From positions 1-22,138 of IMG/VR virus record IMGVR_UViG_3300030103_005372: DNA of 22,138 nucleotides, one strand, 5' to 3'. The translations under genes were made by a program, and so were the position numbers. The notes beneath the pieces were generated by a model that saw nothing but the letters and a program-made list of their open reading frames with translations, was not told where the DNA came from and searched no databases. Source of the DNA: a virus. Shown one piece after another: positions 14,864-22,048 of the stretch. The first letter of the stretch is position 1. Every line of letters begins with the position of its first letter.

Positions 14864-15307
14864 TCACCTTGTCCGCCCAATACGCGGGTCCTTCTTGAGA
14901 AGCCGCCAAGAAATCTCCATCGGTTCACCTGCGTTCTTTTGTGAAAAGTCGTAGCCGAAGGGGTATTGGTCATATCTGCCAGCCGAATACGGATGCGTTC
15001 TTTGGTCGGGGCGTGGGTTGGTTTGGATGGTCGGTTGTTCCTCTTGTTGAAACATTTGACTCATGAACTTGCTCGTTTGCTCGCGAATACATGTCATGCA
15101 TCGCGGCTCTTCAAAATGAGCATTTGGGACTGCCGTTTGACCGCTCCCGCATGGACAGGTGTTCGCCATTCTTTGGTGATACTGTTCAACCGATTCTCGG
15201 GGCAATTTGTCGGTGAGACGCGACCGATGAAGTTGATATGCGAAGTCATCCTCTAATTCTCCGTCCGTCATGTTCTTGACGAAGACCCAAGAGGAAATAC
15301 CGCTCAA
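14864..15307 (-). CDS. Zinc-binding small protein with PMEISW-LLK tail, 147 aa
   Basis: TTG at 15307 overlaps the upstream stop as TTGA and has GAGGTG at six-base spacing. The GTG three codons earlier is part of that ribosome binding site. C51-x-C53 (CPCGSG), H64 and C70-x2-C73 suggest a zinc site. A Pro/Gln/Tyr-rich linker (90-125) leads to the tail PMEISWRLLKKDP (129-141), nearly the same as the start of the partial gene at the left edge. No enzyme motif is visible. Function unknown. Confidence 0.8.
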   Translation of the reverse strand: MSGISSWVFVKNMTDGELEDDFAYQLHRSRLTDKLPRESVEQYHQRMANTCPCGSGQTAVPNAHFEEPRCMTCIREQTSKFMSQMFQQEEQPTIQTNPRPDQRTHPYSAGRYDQYPFGYDFSQKNAGEPMEISWRLLKKDPRIGRTR

Positions 15308-15720
15308 CAATTCCACCTCTTCAACGCCGCGCCTTTTGGAGTCATTTTACCACCCTTACTCGTTGGTCCTTTGACTCCACTCATCCGCGCGCAAAAAGAC
15401 TTCCTGCGCTTGGCCTTCTTGCCGCCGGGTTTGAGTTTGCTCGGTTTGGTCGTGACCGGCGGCTTGAGATTCGCACCACTCTTCCGCTTCGCGGCGGCGC
15501 GACCTTTCGCGTTCAACCCACCTTTGCGACTGTGCTTGTTTGGGTTGTAGCCGTGGAAGGGTTTGCTCTTTTTCTTCGCTTTCAACACCGTGTTCGCGAT
15601 GTCAAACGGTGAACAACATGTGCAAAACGACACCTCTTTCGCGATGTCTTCGTCGTTCATCATTGCTAATTCTTCGGCTGTTATCGGCTCTTCATGGTAA
15701 ATGTATTCGTATTCTGTCAT
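15304..15720 (-). CDS. Basic protein with KSFCARMSG/KRWNC signature (DUF6321-like), 138 aa
   Basis: The N-terminal 30 residues are acidic and followed by CTCC (C33, C35, C36). The C-terminal 75 residues are very basic with GGLNAKGRAAAKRK, NLKPPV, KKAKRRKSFCARMSG and the ending ALKRWNC. From memory this set of motifs defines an uncharacterised virus domain (DUF6321); I could not search it. ATG 15720 shares its A with the upstream TGA and has GGAGG seven bases upstream, so I prefer it to the GTG one codon earlier. A virion-associated DNA-binding role is possible but unproven. Confidence 0.82.
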   Translation of the reverse strand: MTEYEYIYHEEPITAEELAMMNDEDIAKEVSFCTCCSPFDIANTVLKAKKKSKPFHGYNPNKHSRKGGLNAKGRAAAKRKSGANLKPPVTTKPSKLKPGGKKAKRRKSFCARMSGVKGPTSKGGKMTPKGAALKRWNC

Positions 15721-16322
15721 CACATATCCTCCATTGTTCGTTGACCTTCCGGCAATTGTAAGAGTTGATTCGGAGAAGGTGTGAAACCTTCTTGCACCAG
15801 TCGTTTGATGTTTTTAGCGTTGAAGGCTTCGGATGGGTGCTTATACTGCCCTCTGCTGGGAGACCTCCCTCCTCCATACGAACCTAAACCATACGGGTGT
15901 TTGGGTCTTTTCACTTGTCTTATCGGGAGATGGACTTCAACTCCTTCATCGCCCATCAATTTTCTCGCGCCTGTGATGCCGCTACCTTCAAAGTGGGATT
16001 GTAAATTTTGGTTACGGTTTCGCTCTTTCTCCGCACGCCCTTGGTCGCGAATTTGACGAGAGATGTTTGCGTTTCGGGATGTAAAAGTCGCGTTTGGATT
16101 GATTGAAACCTCTTTTACTTCGTCGGGATTTGTGAATTTGATATTTTTATGCTGAACACCAGCCAATGCTTGCGGTGCGCGAATGCTCACCATACTACGA
16201 GGACCAACTTTGCCATCAGCAAAATGCTTATCGCGTCGTTCAGCGAACTCTTCTAAATCACGCTGGTCTTCTTTTCGGCGTTTAGCCGCACCACGCGCTT
16301 TAAGGACATTCCACCAATCCAT
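15720..16322 (-). CDS. Hypothetical basic protein, 200 aa
   Basis: The protein begins MDWWNVLKARGAAKRRKEDQ, a W-x-x-L-K segment directly followed by a basic GAAKRRK stretch like those of its neighbours. The remainder is polar with many Asn, Arg and Gly (RNANISRQIRDQGRAEKERN; YGLGSYGGGRSPSRGQ) and looks partly disordered. There are no cysteines. It starts five bases after the preceding stop, with a GAGGGG site upstream. No family recognised. Confidence 0.8.
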   Translation of the reverse strand: MDWWNVLKARGAAKRRKEDQRDLEEFAERRDKHFADGKVGPRSMVSIRAPQALAGVQHKNIKFTNPDEVKEVSINPNATFTSRNANISRQIRDQGRAEKERNRNQNLQSHFEGSGITGARKLMGDEGVEVHLPIRQVKRPKHPYGLGSYGGGRSPSRGQYKHPSEAFNAKNIKRLVQEGFTPSPNQLLQLPEGQRTMEDM

Positions 16323-16326
16323 GTTA

Positions 16327-16782
16327 TCAACCCCTCGTCAAATGATGATACCCGCATACGCATGGGTATGTTGAAATCGGTCGCCCCGATTGTTGCGATT
16401 GATAGTCCGCAACCTGTTTCGCTTCTTGAGCAGTTTGATACTTGCCTTTGGCCGGAGTAGGGCATGGTGGATAATCGCCGCGCCCCTTCATGAACAGCCA
16501 CGCCTCGTCCATCGCTTTAACGATGGTGGGCTTTCCGCCCACGCCCTGCTTTTTGCTACGCTTGCGTTTCGTTGCCGCGCGCTTTTGACCTTCTGTCATA
16601 GAGCCGGATGTCTTCGGCGTTTTGCTTGATACCTTGACGGACGGGCGACACTTAGGATACCCCTTGCTACCCTTCTTTGCTTTGGACCGTCCACATGGAG
16701 GATGTGTGCCATCCTTCTTCTTGCGTGAAACATCCACCCACTTCTCCTTGAACCAACGGTTCAAGTTTTTCTCAACCGTCAT
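16327..16782 (-). CDS. Basic Cys-containing protein (DUF5872-like) with C-terminal CxC-HH motif, 151 aa
   Basis: Residues 8-75 (WFKEKWVDVSRKKKDGTHPPCGR, GYPKCRP, MTEGQKRAATKRKR) match, from memory, an uncharacterised domain common in marine and giant viruses (DUF5872). Residues 90-99 are AMDEAWLFMK, the W-x-x-(L/M)-K motif. The C-terminus (C107, C141, C143, H146, H147; YPCVCGYHHLT) resembles a short zinc site with a WHLT-like end. The frame is open upstream to 16866, but ATG 16782 overlaps the stop of a Cys-rich gene in another frame (ATGA) and is the likely start. Probably nucleic acid binding; unproven. Confidence 0.82.
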   Translation of the reverse strand: MTVEKNLNRWFKEKWVDVSRKKKDGTHPPCGRSKAKKGSKGYPKCRPSVKVSSKTPKTSGSMTEGQKRAATKRKRSKKQGVGGKPTIVKAMDEAWLFMKGRGDYPPCPTPAKGKYQTAQEAKQVADYQSQQSGRPISTYPCVCGYHHLTRG

Positions 16783-16943
16783 ACCACGCGCACCATTTTT
16801 TTCAAAGCAGTTTTTTGCTTGTCCATCAAAGCATAGCATGGGCATTTGGGGGATTTTGCAGAACATTGATTTCCTTCAATCATGCAAACGCACGGAGTCT
16901 TTTTTGTGCCACCGCAACAGCATTTGTCTTTCTTGAGTTTCAT
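16779..16943 (-). CDS. Cysteine-rich mini-protein, 54 aa
   Basis: This short frame is easily missed because it is overlapped by an extended version of the next gene. Its ATG overlaps the upstream stop (ATGA) with GGGAGGT eight bases before it, and its own TGA overlaps the next ATG in the same way. It encodes eight cysteines in 54 residues (C8, C9, C10, C18, C20, C27, C34, C36: CCC-x7-CxC-x6-C-x6-CxC), then a basic helix. The pattern suits a metal-binding or zinc-cluster protein. Metallothionein-like function is a guess. Confidence 0.75.
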   Translation of the reverse strand: MKLKKDKCCCGGTKKTPCVCMIEGNQCSAKSPKCPCYALMDKQKTALKKMVRVV

Positions 16944-17140
16944 TTCTTTTTACCTCCCTTCTTTTTCTTGCCTTTGAACTTGCCGCGACAGTATTGAACA
17001 GCCCATCCGTTTGCATACGCGCTCGGATACACCTTGAACTTCCGCTTGGCCGCGGCTTTGCCAGCCGGACACAACTTCTTCTCAAGGTAGCCAAACGCGG
17101 CATCCGTTCCTACGCATAAATCACAATTACAATCAGTCAA
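16940..17140 (-). CDS. Small basic protein with CxCxxC and VYPSAYAN motif, 66 aa
   Basis: Starts with TTG overlapping the terminase stop (TTGA); an in-frame stop a few codons upstream and the lack of any internal ATG leave TTG as the start, though its ribosome binding site is weak. C4, C6, C9 form a CxCxxC, with C24 and C51 further on. Residues 27-49 (GKAAAKRKFKVYPSAYANGWAV) recall a motif seen in uncharacterised marine virus proteins. The tail is nearly pure Lys/Gly. Likely binds nucleic acid; role unknown. Confidence 0.78.
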   Translation of the reverse strand: MTDCNCDLCVGTDAAFGYLEKKLCPAGKAAAKRKFKVYPSAYANGWAVQYCRGKFKGKKKKGGKKK

Positions 17141-18540
17141 TCTAACAACCCCGCCATTATTTCATCCAAGTCCACAATGCGCTCACGGAATTCCGTGGTG
17201 GCCCAATGAGCCAACGCGAGAGCAATAGCAAAGTCGTCATGCCGACCGATGCTGTCAAGCCGTCCCTTCTTACTCATGCCGAACATGAGCAGTTCGCGCT
17301 CAAGTTCGGACATCAGCGTTCGGGAGCGGTCGTCGCCCCACGGCAGACGAATTTGCTCTTTCTCAAAGCGCAACACCAACCCCATGAGAAGCGACTCGCG
17401 GCGTTGGCGTGTGGAAATGAAAGTCTTGATTGGAAGGTCAGTATCCGCGCGCAGTTCTGTTGCGAACACGCGCTGAAAGTTGTTCGCCTCCAACTCTATG
17501 ACATCGGGGTTGAACTTCGCGTTCAACCGCTGAATCTCGGTGATTTGCGTTCGGAAATCCATATTCTTCCGGCGAACCGCGTGAACCAATTCAAGCAGTT
17601 CGGGATTGGTGGAGGGGCGACGAAGCACGACCATAACGGTATAGTCAGCCGAGCGGTCCGACGAAATAGCAGGGTCCCAGCCGATGAAGTATTGGTCATC
17701 GGGGTCGCCTACCTCACGCTCAATCAATTTCAGCGTTGAGTCTTTGGAGGCTTGGAGAATGGTTGAGGGGAAAAGACTGCTCACATCGTCCATCGGTTCG
17801 CACAGGTATTCGCGCGCAAACGCAATGGCTGGCATGTCGTTGCGACGAGCATCCAACGATTCCAAGTCCCACCGTTCCGGCCAAAGAGCCTCGCCTTTGG
17901 TGTTGATGGCAGGGTAGGTTTCAACGAGATAGCCTTCCCTGCTTTCCAACTCTGTGTAAAGGTCAGTTGGTGTAAACGGCGTTCCAACAATCATCAATTT
18001 GGAAGTGTGGTGAAGTGTCGGCACAAGGACTTCGTAAAACCACGAAGCGACGCGAGCAAGTTCGGTGTCCGTCGTTCCCCACAAAATGTCGTCGCAAAGA
18101 ATGAGGTCGGGGTGGATACCACGAATAGCACCACCGACCGACTTTGCGCTGATGTTGGACCCGTTGCTGAAACCGAAGAAGGTCTTTGACCATGAGTCCG
18201 CTTTTTTCATTTTTGCAAGGAACGGCACACCGTCAATCAAGTCGTTGAGGGTGCGCATGTGATGGATAGACTGATGCAGGCTGTGAGAAATCAACACGGC
18301 CTTCGTCTTGGGGTTGAACGCCGTCTTCCATAGCATGTAGCCGAGAAACAGCGTTGATTTGCCGTGGTCACGCGCGGCTTTGACACAATACCGCTTGCGC
18401 GATTCAAGGTTGTTATACCATTGCTCGTGGTGCCACGACAGTTGAAAGCCAAGTATCTCTTCAAAAAAGAATCTAAAATCGCGCTTCGCTACCTCAAAGT
18501 CAATCTCTTCAATTGCTTCAAGGGACAGCGACGACTGCAC
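17137..18540 (-). CDS. terL: Terminase large subunit (packaging ATPase/nuclease)
   Basis: 467 aa with both terminase domains. ATPase: Walker A variant AARDHGKST (55-63), Walker B LILCDD (146-151), and the VGTP coupling motif (185-188). RNase H-type nuclease: GWDPAIS with D289, VIELEAN (E349/E351) and GRHDDFAIALA (D435/D436). The enzyme docks on the portal, drives DNA into the prohead with ATP and cuts the concatemer. GTG start, with GGTGATG four bases upstream; six bases separate it from the preceding gene. No separate small terminase gene of usual type is adjacent; the 604-aa protein two genes upstream ends in a helix-turn-helix pair. Confidence 0.95.
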   Translation of the reverse strand: MQSSLSLEAIEEIDFEVAKRDFRFFFEEILGFQLSWHHEQWYNNLESRKRYCVKAARDHGKSTLFLGYMLWKTAFNPKTKAVLISHSLHQSIHHMRTLNDLIDGVPFLAKMKKADSWSKTFFGFSNGSNISAKSVGGAIRGIHPDLILCDDILWGTTDTELARVASWFYEVLVPTLHHTSKLMIVGTPFTPTDLYTELESREGYLVETYPAINTKGEALWPERWDLESLDARRNDMPAIAFAREYLCEPMDDVSSLFPSTILQASKDSTLKLIEREVGDPDDQYFIGWDPAISSDRSADYTVMVVLRRPSTNPELLELVHAVRRKNMDFRTQITEIQRLNAKFNPDVIELEANNFQRVFATELRADTDLPIKTFISTRQRRESLLMGLVLRFEKEQIRLPWGDDRSRTLMSELERELLMFGMSKKGRLDSIGRHDDFAIALALAHWATTEFRERIVDLDEIMAGLLD

Positions 18541-18546
18541 ACGACA

Positions 18547-20241
18547 TCACCGAATGTTCAATCCTTTCAACAGCGAATCCCAAGAGGCTTCGTGTTTATC
18601 GCTACTCAACGCGAAATCCTCCAATTCCTGTCCCGTTGGAGGCAACGGCTGTTCATCAAAGGTTGGCGTTTGTTCGCCACCGACTGCCGCTTCAACTTTC
18701 TTCTTCGCTTGGGGGTTGCCTTGAGCCGCGTCTTGCGCAGTTGCTACTGCCTCGGCCATCGTCATGCCCGCGCGTTGCAACATTGCCACGACATTGTCGC
18801 CCATTTTGCTTTTTGGGAAATCGGTTCGTGAGAACTCTCCGCCTCGGCGGTGCGTCTGCGCGATTTTGCGTCTCATGTCTCGGCCTCCGTATTGCTTTTC
18901 TTCGTCGGTGAAAAGAGGCGCAACCGTTTCATCGTAATACTGTAAATCGTCTGCTTTGGTCGGTTTCTTCGGTGTGGCCGTCGCGGTCTCTCCTGCCGCC
19001 GCTGGTTCGCCTCCGTCAAAGGTAGGCGTGCCTCCTGCTGGGAGAGGTGGTTCAGTCTCCGGTCCTGTTCCGTCAAAGGATGGCGTTTGTTCGTCCTCTT
19101 GTGGAATGTCGGTGATGGCCGCTTGGTCCGCTGGGTCTTCGGTTGCAAATCGCGTTTCTTCCGGCTCCGGCAAAGGAACATCCGGTTGTGCTTCCGGTGC
19201 TTCCGCTTCGGGCGTCTTCATACCGGCAAGACGAGCGACGCGTGACCGGTATGTTTCTTGATTACGCAACTCGTTGTCAAGTTCACTCATTTTTGCTCGC
19301 GTTGCACCTCTTCGCTCATTTATGTCTTTCAAGCGGTCTTCGGTTTGACCCGGATACATGTATTTAGCGCGGTCTTCTTCATCGTCAAGTTGAGTGAGAC
19401 TGCTAAGACCTTCGTCCTTCATACCGGCTCCGCTCTCCAACGAGTCGCGTCGGTATCGGTCTCTCATGTTTCGCGCCCTTTCAAGACCGCGACCAACCGC
19501 CGCTCGCGGACCATGTCGGAGATGACGACCTGCGCCCTGCATGAATTCTCCCATGCGCTGTTTTGCACCGGGGAATTTGCGGCTGAAAGCGTCAGCCGCT
19601 TGACCGGCCTTTTGTCCCATGAACGCGCGTGCTTGACCAAGCCCTCGCCCCATCGCATTGCCGACTTGACCAAGCCCTCGCCCCATCGCATTGCCGACAT
19701 TTGTCACGCCTTCGTTGAATCGCTCGGACATTCCTTGCAACTTGTCCGCTCCTGCTTGTGCGGCAGGCATGACTTTTTCTGCCCCAATGTTGCGAATACC
19801 TTGAGCGAGACCAGCCATGCGCTGACCTCGTGTTGCCAAATCGCGTCCTCGCGGTTGTTGTCCTGCGGCTCGTGCGTCTTCAACGCGAGTGTTCGCTTGG
19901 TTGACGCGTTGCGCGGCCAACAAGTCTCGCGCCTCCTTTTGTCCCGTAGCGGCGGTCTGCCGTCCGCCAGCCAAGTTGACAGGCACAGCACCTTGGAAGG
20001 TTTGAGGATTGACACCAAACATTGGGTCTTGCGCTTGCTTGCGGATGATGTCGGGATGTGAGTTGTCGCGTTCTGCCACGGCTTTGATGAGAGGTTCCCA
20101 AGTATCGTCGTGCGCGCCGAACATGACATAATTCAAATCGGTCAGCGTGCCACCTTTTGCGAAAATAAATTCCATCGTTCCGTTATCGCGTCCGTGTTTC
20201 AGCATACTGCTGTTCCATTCTACTTCCCAAAGTTCAACCAT
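18547..20241 (-). CDS. Low-complexity protein with tandem repeats, 564 aa
   Basis: Residues 1-60 look like a small folded domain (WEVEWNSSMLKHG ... EFIFAKGGTLTDLNYVMFG). Residues 90-270 are Ala/Gly/Arg/Gln-rich and basic with amphipathic helices, including a perfect 11-residue repeat VGNAMGRGLGQ (182-203). A charged coil (285-340) leads to a Pro/Glu-rich acidic linker with three TP(S/T)FD units (386-390, 405-409, 525-529). The tail EASWDSLLKGLNIR echoes the SW-LLK motif of other proteins here. ATG 20241 overlaps the upstream stop by eight bases, with GGTGGTG upstream. No family recognised; it could be a virion or packaging partner of terminase. Confidence 0.85.
   Translation of the reverse strand: MVELWEVEWNSSMLKHGRDNGTMEFIFAKGGTLTDLNYVMFGAHDDTWEPLIKAVAERDNSHPDIIRKQAQDPMFGVNPQTFQGAVPVNLAGGRQTAATGQKEARDLLAAQRVNQANTRVEDARAAGQQPRGRDLATRGQRMAGLAQGIRNIGAEKVMPAAQAGADKLQGMSERFNEGVTNVGNAMGRGLGQVGNAMGRGLGQARAFMGQKAGQAADAFSRKFPGAKQRMGEFMQGAGRHLRHGPRAAVGRGLERARNMRDRYRRDSLESGAGMKDEGLSSLTQLDDEEDRAKYMYPGQTEDRLKDINERRGATRAKMSELDNELRNQETYRSRVARLAGMKTPEAEAPEAQPDVPLPEPEETRFATEDPADQAAITDIPQEDEQTPSFDGTGPETEPPLPAGGTPTFDGGEPAAAGETATATPKKPTKADDLQYYDETVAPLFTDEEKQYGGRDMRRKIAQTHRRGGEFSRTDFPKSKMGDNVVAMLQRAGMTMAEAVATAQDAAQGNPQAKKKVEAAVGGEQTPTFDEQPLPPTGQELEDFALSSDKHEASWDSLLKGLNIR
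19632..19697 (-). repeat. Perfect 2 x 33-bp tandem repeat
   Basis: Two identical 33-base units (19632-19664 and 19665-19697) lie in frame in the 564-aa gene and encode VGNAMGRGLGQ twice. Identity at every base points to a recent duplication by slippage or unequal recombination. Confidence 0.95.
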
Positions 20242-22048
20242 TTATTGCACCACCGCAAGACTTCTTGATAACGCGAACCACATCGCGCGTCGTGTTAAAA
20301 GATTTCGCTATGACACCCCAGTCACCGAGCGACATGGCAATCGCGCGAACCGTGATGCTGGGAACGCCCACTTCATCACCCAATCGCGCCATGTCCAACG
20401 CGCTCAACGGGTCGTATTTTCTCAAAAGCGACCCGCCAGCATCATGCAATTGCACGCGCTCCATGATGGTTGCAATGACACCCATTGGGTCGTCATCGGA
20501 ATAAGCAAACGCGTCGGGTCCTCGGAAGTCTGTTGCGCTAATACCACCGCCAAAGCCGCTCACACCACCGCCGATGCCAGCGAAGCCCCCGCCAAGTGGG
20601 GGTTGAGGGTCGTCTTCGGGCGCAGGTGGTAAGACGGACAATTCTTCGTCGGGAGGTCGTGCGCCGCCATCGGGGTCGTCGTCTCTCTCTTGTGGTTCAG
20701 CACCGATTGAGCCGCTGGTCAAGTGGGCTGGGAAAGAGTCGTAGAGGTGTTTTGGGTTGTCGTTGAATTTGCCTCTCATGCTGTGCATTTCCTCGGACAC
20801 GCCTAACGAGGCCATATCAATTGGCTTACCGCCCACGGCTTGAGCGTGCTGTTGCCAACCTTCAACAACGCGTTGAGGCGCAGGTGGTTTGGATGACAAT
20901 TCGCGCGGGTCCATACCCATAGCCTCTGCTGTTTTTAGCATAGCCATAATTTCAGCCGCGGCTTTGGTTCGCCCCTTGTCCGCACCGCCAAATTGCATGG
21001 CAATGTCGTGGAGTTGCCGCGTGTAGATGTTTTCCACATCGGGGTTGCTGTGAATGTTCAACCTGTCAGCCATCGCTTTCATCGCCAAACGAAGTCCGGT
21101 CTGTCGCCCGTCTTCGCCCGAACCGTATAGCAATTGATTGACGGGGGCGCGAGCCATTTGATATGCCGTCTCATCGTCGTATCCTTCGTCAATGAGCAAG
21201 TCGCGTATCCGCGTTGACATGTTGCCGCTTGAAGACGGATAGAAGAAATCGTTGGGCAGAACGGAAATGATGTCTTCGGGGCGTATCTGCCCGAACGCCG
21301 CTTCCTGTGCGTGCCTGTCCTTGTAGTAGGACGGCATTGTGGTGTTGTGTTTAGAAGTCGGGTCTTTCTCGTTGGACGAGTAGCGACGCGTGACGCCACC
21401 CGTGATGTGTTGGGGTTCAAGCACATTTTGCTTGGCACCGATGTCCGTTTGAATGCCGCGTTTCTCCACTTCGTCGTTGAATTCGTTGGCATGATGAAAA
21501 GCGTGCGATTCAAGGTGCAAACCCAGCGTTTTGTGTGGTTTGTTATTCGTGTTGAGATTGATGAGTCGCCCTTGTTCGTCTCGCGTTTGTCGGTCAACCG
21601 TGGGTATGCGACGCGATTGATGCGCTCCGTAGTGGTTGGTCATGTATTCCGGGTGCAACGAACCGTCTTCTTGAAACGGAAGAGGGACGGTGTGAAAGTC
21701 GTCGCCGTTGTCGCGTTTGGTGTTGTTGAAAGTGCGTGCTGATGAGTTCTGCACTTCTTTCGCCATTTGAAAGGCTGAATTGAAAGTCGCAGGCTTTCTT
21801 TTCACACCCGTCTCGTCAAGAAAACCATGTCGCATAATGTCCTTTGCCAATTTACGCGTCACTTTCTCCATCGGCCAATGACGCTCCTCGGCTGGAATTT
21901 CCTTGAACGGCTCACCCGTCACCGAATTGATGTAAAAGTGCGACATTTCTTTATGAGCAGATTCGCGAGGCGGAAAGGACATCGGATGCATAACGCCATC
22001 CTCGTCCATATACCACACTCCCTTGCCCTTGAGAATGATGTCGTTCAA
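20234..22048 (-). CDS. 604-aa protein with tandem HTH-like C-terminus
   Basis: TTG at 22048 overlaps the upstream stop (TTGA), after a GGTGGTG site. The N-terminal 330 residues are polar and rich in His/Asn/Arg (HFYINSVTGEPFKEIP; MTNHYGAHQSRRIPTVDRQ). Residues 440-530 are a Pro/Asp then Gly-rich linker (GGGFAGIGGGVSGFGGG). Residues 546-598 hold two helix-turn-helix-like units: MARLGDEVGVPSITVRAI and WGVIAKSFNTTRDVVRVIKKS. No small terminase gene is visible, so a DNA-recognition role in packaging is possible. The composition resembles the giant protein, and an internal virion protein is the alternative. Confidence 0.83.
   Translation of the reverse strand: MNDIILKGKGVWYMDEDGVMHPMSFPPRESAHKEMSHFYINSVTGEPFKEIPAEERHWPMEKVTRKLAKDIMRHGFLDETGVKRKPATFNSAFQMAKEVQNSSARTFNNTKRDNGDDFHTVPLPFQEDGSLHPEYMTNHYGAHQSRRIPTVDRQTRDEQGRLINLNTNNKPHKTLGLHLESHAFHHANEFNDEVEKRGIQTDIGAKQNVLEPQHITGGVTRRYSSNEKDPTSKHNTTMPSYYKDRHAQEAAFGQIRPEDIISVLPNDFFYPSSSGNMSTRIRDLLIDEGYDDETAYQMARAPVNQLLYGSGEDGRQTGLRLAMKAMADRLNIHSNPDVENIYTRQLHDIAMQFGGADKGRTKAAAEIMAMLKTAEAMGMDPRELSSKPPAPQRVVEGWQQHAQAVGGKPIDMASLGVSEEMHSMRGKFNDNPKHLYDSFPAHLTSGSIGAEPQERDDDPDGGARPPDEELSVLPPAPEDDPQPPLGGGFAGIGGGVSGFGGGISATDFRGPDAFAYSDDDPMGVIATIMERVQLHDAGGSLLRKYDPLSALDMARLGDEVGVPSITVRAIAMSLGDWGVIAKSFNTTRDVVRVIKKSCGGAING

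Noticed and set aside
14857-14973. N-terminal extension of the 54-aa zinc-ribbon protein
   Set aside because: It overlaps the end of the 147-aa gene, lacks a ribosome binding site, and its residues look like out-of-frame coding sequence.
16783-16866. 28-residue N-terminal extension of the 151-aa protein
   Set aside because: The upstream ATG has only a weak site, and this stretch is better explained by the Cys-rich 54-aa gene in another frame, whose stop overlaps ATG 16782.
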